Assembly: GCA_003260075.1 (NCBI GenBank)
Contig: QLIY01000377.1
Span: 22,567-86,566 of the forward strand
Direction of reading: 5' to 3'
Origin: Phallusia mammillata
Taxonomy: Eukaryota > Chordata > Ascidiacea > Phlebobranchia > Ascidiidae
DNA: 64,000 nucleotides
The translations under genes were made by a program, and so were the position numbers. A model generated the notes under the pieces. That model had not been told where the DNA came from. It saw nothing but the letters and a program-made list of their open reading frames with translations, and made no database searches. Below, piece after piece: positions 36,224 to 46,181 of this stretch. How positions within the stretch are numbered: the stretch's first letter is position 1; each line of letters starts with the position of its first letter.

Positions 36224-38382
36224 ATGGCAGACAACGAAAACGCCGATGAAATTAAGCAAGAATTTGAAGAGGAACAGTCTGTTCCAGTTCAAGAAGAACC
36301 ACAATTAGAACAAGAACAGCAGCAACAACCAGAAGAAAATGTACCAGAACCTGAAATCAAAACTGAGAATGAAGAGCAAACCACCGAGGAAAACGCAGAA
36401 AACGCAGAAAACACCGATAACACCGATAACACCGAGGCTGTTGAACAAACTAATGTTGAAACAAATGGCAACGGCGAAGAAGCCGTTGAAGGCGGCGATG
36501 GCGAAGGCGAGAAACAAGAAGACAAGCAACTTGAGGAGGGCGCCCTAATTAATGCCACCGAAGACAATGACGCGTAAGCAAAATTTAATCAGTACTTTTG
36601 GTTTATCAAATTTCCTTAAAAAAGTATTGTTTCCAGTTTTTGCTATTTCAGTTGTGTGTTTTTTTGTGAGAAAAAAATTGGTAACAAAACCAAACTGCCG
36701 TGATGGTTGTAATTTGCGTCAGAGTTTGATGTGGTGGCAGTTGCCTGCTGCCTTTAAGCCATATCATTACATTGCTGATACTTGATACTGAGCATTCATC
36801 TGTAAATTGTCCACATTGTTATTGAATTAACCTCTGTAACCTCTATTTTACTCTTAATCAACTTTTAAAGTTTTCTTTTAATTACAGGAAAATGTTTATT
36901 GGTGGACTTTCATGGGACACACAAAATTGTAAGTTCATAAATGTGTTTTATTTAAAAGATCTGTTTTTTATCTTTTCTAGCTGTGATTATTCAATTTTTC
37001 GTCATCTGAAATTTGTGTGGATTTCTTTGTAGCTTCGCAATGAGCTAGATTTAAAGTTTTAGATTATAACTCTTCTGAGGTTTTTAAACAATAGTTAATT
37101 GTTTACAATTTTTATTTTCAGTTACCCTTCGTGAGTATTTTGAAAAATACGGTAAAGTAAGAGACTGCACGATAAAGAAGGACAGCAAAACTGAACGGTC
37201 ACGAGGATTTGGCTTCGTATTGTTTGAAGATCCAAAATGTGTGGATGAAGTAAGAAAAGTGAAATTGTCCAATTTTTACTTGGTAACTTACGATTTTCAT
37301 GCACGCAGGTTATGAAATGTAAAGACCACTGGCTTGATGGCCGCCATATTGACCCCAAGCGTGCAGAGGCACAAAGAAAGGATGGCAAATTGTTTGTCGG
37401 TGGAATCAGCACTGAAACTGAGGATGATACAATAAGGGAGCATTTTAGTCAATTCGGAGAGGTATGTGCAAGACATACATTTGAAATTATGACTTAACTG
37501 TCAATAATCTATTCAATTTTCTAATTTAACAGATCGATGTCCTTGAGCGCCCAACAGACAGAAATACTGGCAAGAAAAGAGGATTCTGTTTCATCACCTT
37601 TAAAAAAGATGGTGTGCTAAAACTGGCTTGTGCTGAAAGAAATCAAGAGTTGGATGGCAAAAGTGTAAGAACATGTGATTATCATAGTTAACACAAGCAG
37701 TATAGGCAATTACTCGATATTGCAACAAAAATTGTAATGAACTTTTTCTTGAGTTCTTGCCACAGGAAGTGGAACTTGTAATGGAAAGCTTTAAAAGCGG
37801 TTTATATCATGTTGTAAAATGTATCATTATTTTCTCAGATTGACGTCAAAGAAGCGCAGCAACAATTGGAACGTGGTAACAGATTCATGGGCCGTGGAGG
37901 AGGAATGGGCCGAGGTATGTTATAGTATCACTACTGTTTTACAATAAACCAAATGAACCAGCCATGATTACTATAAGTTATCCCTGTCTGAAATGTCTTG
38001 ATTGATAACAACCGCATCGCTATGAGCTTGGACCATTCAAAGAAAAGTTTAACATATAAATACATAAGGTATTTAATGGTAACCAGTTGTGTGTTGAATT
38101 TACAGGTGGCTGGGGTGGACCTCCTGGTGGCTATGGTGGTGGCGGCGGTGAGTATTTTGCGCAACAATCTGAATCTTTTGCTGAAGATTGTAAAATGATA
38201 TTTTTGCGCAACAATCAGAATATTTTGCTGAATATTGTAAAATGATGTTTTAAAGCAAGAATACTGAAAAATAATACTTAGGTTTTTCTTTTATGTGTAT
38301 TAAAATTGTTAAGTGTACATTTGTAAAGCAGATAACAAATCCCAGTATATTCTACACACACATCAAGTCAATACATTGGTTT

Positions 38383-38458
<76 letters not shown>

Positions 38459-39239
38459 TGGCTACGATGGTTACGGAGGTGGTTATGGAGCCGGAGGTGG
38501 GGGGTTTGGAGGTCATGGGGGTTATGGTAATTATGGATTCCAGGGCGGTTATGGTGGTGGAGGTAAGGGATCGAAAGTGAGCCGCCCCACTTTCTCATTT
38601 TTTATTACTTTACTTTTTACAATACTTTTTTGCAGGTGTTTTGTTAAAAATCTAAAGAAACATATAATATGCCTATGCCTGTATTAAACATTAAAAGATT
38701 TAAATCAAGATTAGACTCTGTCAGTACAGTCAGACCTTGTGACTTCAGTTTGTAATAAAACCACAAATATCACTTTACAATAGCAATAAAACACCTCATA
38801 AATTTCCAGCAAACAAACTTGTGCAAAACTACGGACAATAAAACAGATGCTAGGGTTAAATACTGAACAAACAATGCTCACAAGGTCACAGTTTTAACAA
38901 ATTTTTCATTGAGCCAGTGCAATCTGTTAAGTTTGGTGAAGAAAATAACTGCTCAAAAAGGCGTAAAAAGTGATATCTTTGTTAATATGGCCTTCATTTC
39001 ACTGATAATAATGGCATAAGCATTTGCAGAAACGTTTGAACAATAAATCATGTTGTTTTTCTGTCTATTTGAGCTGATATTTTTATCATTCAAGAGTACC
39101 GATTGTTTTTGTATGTTTTTCATCCAATAACACAAAAGCCTATTTGTAACTTCAATAAAATTGATCGACTGCTTTTGTTTTTAGCCCAGGGAGGGTTTGG
39201 GAAGACGCCGAGGAGGGGGATGGGGGGACACCAGAACTC

Positions 39240-39316
<77 letters not shown>

Positions 39317-39359
39317 TGGACAATTCCACGGTGCCTACCATGGGTATCACGATTACTAG
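36224..39359 (+). CDS. hnRNP D/AB-type RNA-binding protein with two RRMs and Gly-rich tail
   Basis: Nuclear RNA-binding protein of the hnRNP A/B-D group, expected to act in mRNA processing, stability and transport. Exons: 36224-36573, 36888-36928, 37122-37249, 37309-37461, 37533-37664, 37839-37914, 38106-38147, an exon ending at 38562 whose start is lost, and 39185-39359. The first 116 residues are acidic and Glu/Gln/Asn-rich. RRM1 has RNP2 MFIGGLSW and RNP1 RGFGFVLF; RRM2 has LFVGGI and RGFCFITF. A Gly/Tyr-rich tail follows, ending GQFHGAYHGYHDY. Residues between RRMs (IDPKRAEAQ) match the hnRNP D pattern. Two long C runs cut the tail exons, so the Gly-rich length is unknown. The assignment to D rather than AB or Squid is not secure. 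Confidence 0.92.
38384..38458. repeat. Run of 75 Cs replacing an acceptor and exon start in the hnRNP gene
   Basis: The run directly abuts coding sequence (GYDGYGGGYG...) and hides the acceptor of this Gly-rich exon. It cannot be genuine coding sequence in the gene's frame. Confidence 0.8.
39241..39315. repeat. Run of 75 Cs inside the last hnRNP coding exon
   Basis: Coding frame is open on both sides (GGHQNS before, GQFHGAYHGYHDY after). The tract would read as polyproline within a Gly/Tyr-rich tail, which fits the family poorly. Read as filler for an unresolved Gly-rich repeat. Confidence 0.8.
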
Positions 39360-39368
39360 CTGACCAAG

Positions 39369-39706
39369 GTGAGAATTATGTTCTTTGTTGTGACATTTTT
39401 ATTTATCTCCAATAACATACCTTAAACAATGAAAGGTAACCTTCAAAAGTTTCAAATACTTAGTGTTCGCACTTTAAGTGAAACCTGCAAAACTTTTAAT
39501 GTTTTTCTGTGGGAAAAGTATTAAAACTTAAAACACACAACCTTTAAAATTCATAAAAATGGCATAAATAGAACATGGTAAAAAGAAGTAGAAGGCAAAG
39601 AACCTCAGTTAGAAACCTTTTCCGTTTGGGTGACATTTAGTGGTGGTTGGTGGATATCATATGTTTGCTCAGTGATTGAAAGTTGTTCTTTTTGTGTTGC
39701 CTGCAG
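39369..39706 (+). other. Probable intron in the hnRNP 3' UTR
   Basis: Nine bases after the stop codon a donor 'aaggtgaga' appears, and a good acceptor 'tgcctgcag' ends at 39706. Vertebrate hnRNP D-group genes also have 3' UTR introns. The junction is too close to the stop to trigger decay by itself. Confidence 0.5.
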
Positions 39707-40192
39707 AGCGTCCAAAGGCATTGTGAGAAAGAATGTGGCCACGGCTCCGGGCCTATAGTCTTTATTATTAACCTTTTCTTATATTATTTGGGGATATTGT
39801 TAACACGATAGACTCCGTAAACTTTTTTCTTAATGTTTTTCTCACTCTTTAATGTACAGTTGTAATGTTTTAAGTTGTAAAAAGGTGATGATATAGAGAA
39901 AATCTTTTCTATATGATAGCTTTCAGCGTATGTAAAGGGTAGCGCAGCATTTTCACCATTATAGCATATGCTAAGCTTTGTAAAAGTCCCGAGAAACTGG
40001 CCTCACTTTTAAACACGCCCATGCCCGAGTTCTTTCCACACTTCTGCTCACCACCGCAGCGTGACGGAAAGAAACGGATTTGCCGAGCGGATCACTTGGC
40101 GACATCGGGTAATTGGGACAAATTAGGGTTAAGTACTGGATGGCCATCAAAATCATAGTTTAGTCTTCCAACTTAGTTAAACCCTGAAATAC

Positions 40193-40198
40193 AATAAA
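40193..40198 (+). terminator. Candidate poly(A) signal AATAAA after the hnRNP gene
   Basis: First clear AATAAA on this strand downstream of the hnRNP stop codon that I noticed. The resulting 3' UTR, about 500 bases after splicing, is plausible for the family. Confidence 0.4.
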
Positions 40199-41393
40199 TT
40201 GTCATTTTAGCTTTCTAACTATAATGGAGCTCCAAAGCTTTATTTGCCAGTAAATCTGGAAAAAACAATTAAACAATGGCCAAAATAACTCAATTTTCAA
40301 TTTTTATAGATTTTGCACTGTAGAGATTTGGGGCAGTGTGAACAAATCCAACTCATATTTTGGTTGAATTCTTTTCAGACGTTAGCAGATAGTCAGTGGA
40401 AAGCATAGTTTTTTGCATTCAGTTATAGTTGCAGATTTTTTAACCTTTTCTTGCGGATGATAGTTTTCAACTTTTTACTTCCTTTTTCTTTGTAGTTACA
40501 CAACCAATATCCTCCTGTTGGGTTTTAACGTTCACACTGCCATGAATCTACCTTGAAAAAATGCACATTGCTATTACAAACATACGATTTCAACTAGGAA
40601 AAATTGGACTGTTGTGAAATTAACAACCAAGTTTAAAATTCAGCTTTGTGCATTTCTGATTTACTGTAACAGCAAATCATTAACTTTTCAAATTTTTGTG
40701 TACAGCTTCGTATGGCGCCAAAAAGCAACCAATTCCATCAACTGACCTTCGTCTTCAGTGTGGTTGTTTTTCTACCAACATCTGTACAGTGCGTAAAAAG
40801 CTAGCACGATGTTTTTTCTCTACGCTGCCAACAGCAGGCGCTAAATCATGTTTTCATGTGCTGTTTGTTATTTTTTTTGTCAATACATTGTTTAGAAACG
40901 TACAAACGGTTCGTGGACTTGTGCAGAAAGGACTTAATTCAGGGGTGCAAAAGTTTTTTCGGAGTTTGGTAGCGCATGCGTTTTAGCCTTATCTTTATCG
41001 ACAGTATAGGGCCTAATATAACATACATATATTTCTTAACCCACTTCATACATGCCAGAGCCAAATGCCTTTTTTGACTGGAGGCCAATCCAAGCTTGTT
41101 TTCGACGCAGTTTATCCTGCTAAAACCCTTTCACAACTAGCAAATAAACTTGGCAAAACTAAAACAATTGGCATCAGTTTGAACAGGGGTGCGCAACCAT
41201 TTTGCTGTGAATGGCCGCATCACAGGTTCTTATTTCTAAATATTTTTTGTTTACAAATTACTGATTTAAAGAATTTTGATTTATCTCATAATATCCCATT
41301 TACTAGTGCCTCAAAGTTCAGATTGATTTCTAACTTAATCTATAAATTGAGCTGAACGATTTGATGTTTTGTTGATAATGTCATTTACTAATC
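40199..41393. other. Intergenic DNA with a hAT-end fragment
   Basis: AT-rich and without a recognisable gene. At 41184 a hAT-type left end CAGGGGTGCGCAACC is followed by 'tggccgcatcacagg', as at 4141, but no right end or target duplication was found. Confidence 0.4.
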
Positions 41394-41745
41394 TGGCGAT
41401 CCCCTACTACGAAGCTGACATGTGCAGAATACGAGGTAGGCAACGGTGCTTGTGATTCGACTTTCGGCGGATTCTCCACTGAGCCTGCGTAGCTCAGTTG
41501 GTAGAGTGCGAGTCCCGGAAAGACTTCTGTCGTGGGTTCGAATCCCACCGCAGGCTAGACGTAGTTGATCATATGTAAAGGTCATCGGTGTAGGTGCAGG
41601 TATGACGTAGTTATGACGTGTGGTCATAAAAGTATACTAGACTCGAATTTTCTCGCCTACGCCTTGCCATATGGTGGTGAATGCTTGGTGACCGGCTGAT
41701 TCGGTATGGCGCCTTCAATAATCCTGGCGTACTGTCATTTACTAT
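41394..41745. repeat. Dispersed repeat carrying a tRNA-like core, copy 1
   Basis: A second copy at 61825-62092 shares the 5' part ('ccctacta', 'gaagctgacatgt'), the tRNA-like centre and the 3' part ('gccttg', 'catatgg', 'tggcg' to 'tactgt'). Copy 2 lacks about 90 bases after the tRNA-like part. The homology extends about 90 bases upstream and 90-190 bases downstream of the tRNA-like part, so the mobile or amplified unit is larger than a tRNA gene. Confidence 0.7.
41483..41555 (+). tRNA. tRNA-like sequence (tRNA-derived repeat or pseudogene)
   Basis: A 73-nt cloverleaf can be drawn: 7-bp acceptor stem GCCTGCG/CGCAGGC, D-arm with TAGCTCAGTTGGTAGAG (A box), T-arm GTGGG-TTCGAAT-CCCAC (B box). 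The anticodon stem GAGTC/GACTT closes a loop CCGGAAA that would give anticodon GGA. Position 33 is C, not U, two bases sit where one is usual at position 26, and a tRNA-Ser should have a long variable arm, which is absent. It lies in a dispersed repeat, so a functional tRNA is doubtful. Confidence 0.5.
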
Positions 41746-41929
41746 ATGTTAGATTGTGTGTTGACTGCATATTTAGCTTTGTTTGCACACAAATTCTCAA
41801 AGTTTAAATCAACTCACAGCCTACAGCACACATAATTAAATGCAAATTTTCACAGCTGGACCAGTTTATCTCCAAAGCCGCAATTTTTTTTCAATTTTGG
41901 GGGGGTCAAATAGGACGTAGAAACCGGTC

Positions 41930-42470
41930 TAAACCAGTTTGAAACTGGAATATTCCGACAAAACCCACACAAAACCGGATTTTTTTCGATTTTTTGACCC
42001 CTAAACATGCCAAAAAAACGGAAAGGCTATAGCTGGTGGGTTATCGCGGGAATATTCCGGTTTCTGCCTCCTGCCGAACCCCCAAACCGGTTTTCAAAAT
42101 CGAAAATTTTGACCCGATTTTCGAAAAAAACATCCGGTTTTCGGTGGGTTTTCGCGGGAATATTCCNNNNNNNNNNNNNNNNNNNNNNNNNNNNNNNNNN
42201 NNNNNNNNNNNNNNNAAACCGGTTTTCAAAATCGAAAATTTTGACTCGATTTTCGAAAAAAAACCTAAGGCTATAGGCCTTTCCGTTTTTATTTTATTTT
42301 GGGGAGTAAAAAAAAAAATCCGGTTTTCGGTGGGTTTTCGCGGGAATATTCCGGTATTCCGAACCCCCAAACCGATTCAAACTGGTTTTCAAAATCGAAA
42401 ATTTTGACTCGATTTTCGAAAAAAAACCTAAGGCTATAGGCCTTTCCGTTTTTATTTTATTTTGGGGAGT

Positions 42471-42533
<63 letters not shown>

Positions 42534-42877
42534 ATCGAAGAAAAATCCGGTTTTCGGTGGGTTTTCGCGGGAATACTCCCGTTTCAAACCGGTTATGACA
42601 GGTTTCTGCCTTCTACAGAACCCCCAAACCGGCTTAAACCGGTTTTCAAAATCGAAAATTTTGAATCGATTTTCGAAAAAACCCAAAGACTGTAGCCTTT
42701 CCGTTTTTCGATTTGGAGAGGTCAACAAAATCGAAGAAAAATCCGGTTTTCGGTGGGTTTTCGCGAGAATATTCCGGTTTCCAACCGGTTGTGACCGGTT
42801 TAGGCCTCCTGCTGAACACCCACACCGGTTTAAACCGGTTTTCAAAATCGAAAATTTTGGCCCGGTTTTGAAAAAAA
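41930..42877. repeat. Tandem repeat of about 0.1-0.25 kb spacing, five copies, with gaps
   Basis: Two marker words alternate five times each: 'tcgcgggaatattcc'-type near 42047, 42152, 42336, 42564 and 42761, and 'tcaaaatcgaaaattttga'-type near 42085, 42222, 42383, 42642 and 42841. 'aaccggtt' words fill the spaces. Forty-nine Ns (42167-42215) and 60 Cs (42472-42531) interrupt the array. It is open in several frames on both strands, but the peptides are only shadows of the repeat. Confidence 0.85.
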
Positions 42878-43253
42878 CCTATTCCCGTTTCTGTGTAATT
42901 CGTAGATCGTTAAACAGGAAGCCGAGAGTGACGAACTGAACTACTCCGAGAGAGTGAAAAAGCTTTAAGCTGGAAAACCACAAACCTGAAGCGACATTTT
43001 CCAAGACAACAAAAGGGCCGAAAGCAAAATGCTGGTACATGTATAAGCATACACACAATAACACTGCAACTCTGCAGAAAACGACCTCTTTGGAATCGCT
43101 GCAGTCGTTGTAGGGCTTCTTGAGATAATATACCCATTTTTTTTTTAAGCGGTAGACGAAATTTGGCGGACTTGAAAGAAGGTAGACGAAATTTGGCTGA
43201 CTTCAGACATTCAAATACTAGTAATTAAAAAGTGTTTCTTTGTAACACCATAA

Positions 43254-43824
43254 CCCCCCCCCCCCGTAGGAAAAACTGTGACAAACTTTTTACTTTTTCA
43301 CTTTTTTTTCACGAGGTTCGAACCCGGGACACTCCCAGGGACAAATCCCGATCAAGGTTTTTTTTTATTTCTATATGTGGGTCAGGCGCGCCAGACCATT
43401 CGGCCAAGTTCCTGCCCAACAAACTTTTTACTTATACTTCCAAAAAAATCCGAATTTAGCTATTTGCGCCACCTAACGAATTTTAGCTAATTGTGCAGCT
43501 TCCGCGATGTGTGGTGTTAGTAGCTCTGCCGACTTGCTACCCAGCGTCCCACGCACATAAAGCAGGTATAAAACTAGTGGTGAACCGAAGAGGCTGGTTT
43601 GGTTCATTTCTTGCCACGAANAACAAACTTTTTACTTTCTTAAAAAAAAAAATCCAAATTTAGCTATTTGCGCCACCTAACGAATTTTAGCTAATTGAGC
43701 AGCTTCCGCGATGTGTGATGTTAGTAGCTCTGCCGACTTGCTACCCAGCGTCCCACGCACATAAAGCAGGTATAAAACTAGTGGTGAACCGAAGAGGCTG
43801 GTTTGGTTCATTTCTTGCCACGAA
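43254..43824. other. C linker and false duplication upstream of the GTPase stop codon
   Basis: A run of 12 Cs at 43254-43265 is followed by single-copy sequence. Then 43418-43620 recurs at 43622-43824 after a single N at 43621, with few differences ('gtgtggtg' versus 'gtgtgatg', and a longer A tract). The second copy leads directly into the last exon of the GTPase gene. Confidence 0.85.
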
Positions 43825-43825
43825 T

Positions 43826-46181
43826 TTAGGCAGTGGTTGAAGGACGGACAGCCAATTTCTTTGCAGTCACAACAGTTGTAAGCAAGTCTTCAAACAGCTT
43901 CAAGACACCAACCCCACTTAAAGCTGACGTTTCATAGTAAGGCAGTTTTTTAGAGCTCGCCCATTTTCGTCCTTCGGCTGTTGTAACACAGTTCTTCTAA
44001 AAAAAACAAGAAGATCACGCGCCAAGAGCGACCTAAGACGAAAATATTTACTCTTAACACCTGCTACAATGTGCAATGACAGAGTCTATACTCTATACCA
44101 GGCGTGAGCAACCTGCGGCCCGCGGGCCAAATGCGGACCACCCCCCCCCCGATTAAAGTTGTGCGGCCCGCAGAGACACTTGGATTTCAAATGTACTGCA
44201 AACGAGCCCAATTATTATATTTTTTTGAGCAAATTTGTGCGCCCGGTGCTACTTTTCTGCGACCAGGCAATATGTGGCTGGAATCAAATCCGAATTTTAC
44301 TTGTAGCTAAGCATATTTGGTAAGCAACGAAGTAAAAACAGCTCGTGTTATATAAAGGTGCGGCCTGCGATCTAATCATCGCAATTGTATATGGCCCCAC
44401 AGTGACAAAGGTTGCCCACCCCTGCTCTATATGATGTAGCCCAGACGTCAACGTTAACCTAGAGTCTAGGTCCTAGACATATAACTGACATATAACACTG
44501 TTTTATAGACGTATAACACTGTTAAACACAGATCCGTGAAATTTCACACATGAATTTTGAAAACAACTGCGCAGCGTCAATGGGTATTTTTTTAAACGTT
44601 GACCAAGTTGGTGGTTTTGATTTTGAAACGATAATACCATATAATAAAGAACGTTTCTTCGACCTATTTTTAACATTAGGCTACTTGTCAAAAACACGTA
44701 ACTTACATTTGATCTTAAATCAGCTTTATTTCCAACAACAGCGATTGTTGAATTTAGCGCGCCGAATTTTCCAATTTCACGAATCCAGTTATCTGCAACA
44801 TAAAGTGAGTCAAAAAACCATACATTTTGACACAATATTGTATATTTTATCAAAACATCTTGTTAGGGAAGAGACGTAATAGCAAATTTGATCAATATTT
44901 TGACCACAAAAACCCTTCGAAATATTTGCCTAAATTTTCGAACGTTGAGCGGTTGTTGACGTCAAACACAATGAAACATGCTTCAGTCCCGGGATACAAC
45001 TCATTTCTGACGTCATAATACTGTGAATCGCCTGACAAATCCCAAAGATGAACCTAAAAAAAACAATATTGCATATACCAGAGCTGCACTAAGTGTGAAA
45101 GGTAGCCTATTTATTTTTCTTTCCTACAAAACTTGGTGTAGTTATAAGTTCCACACAACCGATTACAAACTTATTTGAACCGGGTATTTTTAGTCCAATA
45201 GCACCAAAATCGCTATGTATGCCCCCACGCTTTGTTTTGCTATCTATATAGTTACTGTGTGGATTTTAAGGCACTGTCAAGTTTACTTGGGAGAAATAGA
45301 AACAAATCTTTTAAAATTGTAAACATTGACTGGTTATGTAAACGCATTGAGCCATGCAATGCTTATACCTGAGTGGTTGTGATTTTTGTGAAGTATTTTC
45401 ATATTTGGTTATTCACATAAAAAACTGTTATAGCAAACTTATAATACTCTTGTGATTGGATTTGACAAAACCGACCCGCAGTGGTATTCCTTTGATGGTT
45501 TGCACCTTGAAACCATAATCCACTCCTACAGTTGCGTGGTAGCATTGACTAAATTTGCTTTCACAAAAATGCTTGATTAGGCAGGTTTTTCCAACGCCGG
45601 CATTTCCCAAAGCCAGAACTGCAAATAAAAAAGTTTCTCAACAATTGCCTTGAAAATGGGCCCCTTTGAAATACACAATCCACCCAATCTACTCGTGCAA
45701 AACTACTCATGGAAAACGACAAGAAACGTGTAAAAATGTTGAAGGTTAGGGCTATTATAGGGCCAGGGTTATTAGGCCAATTACAATAACATTACAATTT
45801 ATTCTCAGATACCCCATTTGAGCTAATAATAGCTTATTCAATGTATTGTGTCTGGTTTCAAACACAGCATGCTGGTATTGCGTGTTAACCCGTGAAACAA
45901 TATTAGCCGCCAAAGGGAATCTGAGAATGAAATATGATGTTATACAAATTCTTTTATTAGTAGATTGCGTGGCTGGCGTGTTTTAGAGTAACTCTCTCAA
46001 AAAGGCATAATACTATGAGATTTAAATCGAGTAACCAATCTTTTAAACAAGAAAAGAATGATACAAAAAAGTTGTTCAAACCTTTCACCCATACGACACT
46101 TTCAACTTTTTTCCTCACGCTTCTCTCAATAGATCCAAGATCGCATTTAATGTCATCTATATTCAACTTTGCTTCGGCCAT
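43826..46181 (-). CDS. RJL-family small GTPase without a DnaJ domain
   Basis: Ras-like GTPase closest to the RJL/DNAJC27 family. Exons in order: 46181-46100, 45618-45476, 45053-44930, 44792-44707, 43996-43826; all phases join to 201 residues. Motifs: P-loop GNAGVGKT, switch I region with VGVDYG, switch II DLSGDSQYYDVRNE, guanine motifs NKAD and ETSA. The position of Ras Gln61 is Asp, and RJL proteins typically lack this Gln, so hydrolysis is expected to be weak. There is no C-terminal prenylation cysteine; the protein ends PSTTA. The DnaJ domain of vertebrate DNAJC27 is absent. The third intron starts with GC and the first exon uses a weak 'gtgtcg' donor. Exon 1 choice is the least certain part. 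Confidence 0.85.
44099..44424. mobile_element. hAT-type MITE in the last GTPase intron
   Basis: Ends CAGGCGTGAGCAACCTGCGG and GGTTGCCCACCCCTG are inverted. Flanks CTCTATAC (44091-44098) and CTCTATAT (44425-44432) differ at one base. A ten-C linker lies inside at 44141-44150, so some sequence may be missing. Confidence 0.82.

Noticed and set aside
36289-36567. Ser- and Cys-rich open frames on the - strand and a Lys-rich frame on the + strand over hnRNP exon 1
   Set aside because: They are shadows of the acidic low-complexity coding exon; only the + frame from 36224 joins to the RRMs.
42007-42845. Overlapping open frames on both strands in the 42-kb tandem repeat, up to 183 codons
   Set aside because: The peptides repeat with the DNA unit and cross Ns and Cs. 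No protein family is recognised.
41930-42877. CRISPR-like array
   Set aside because: Units are far longer than CRISPR repeats, spacers are themselves similar, and the genome is animal.
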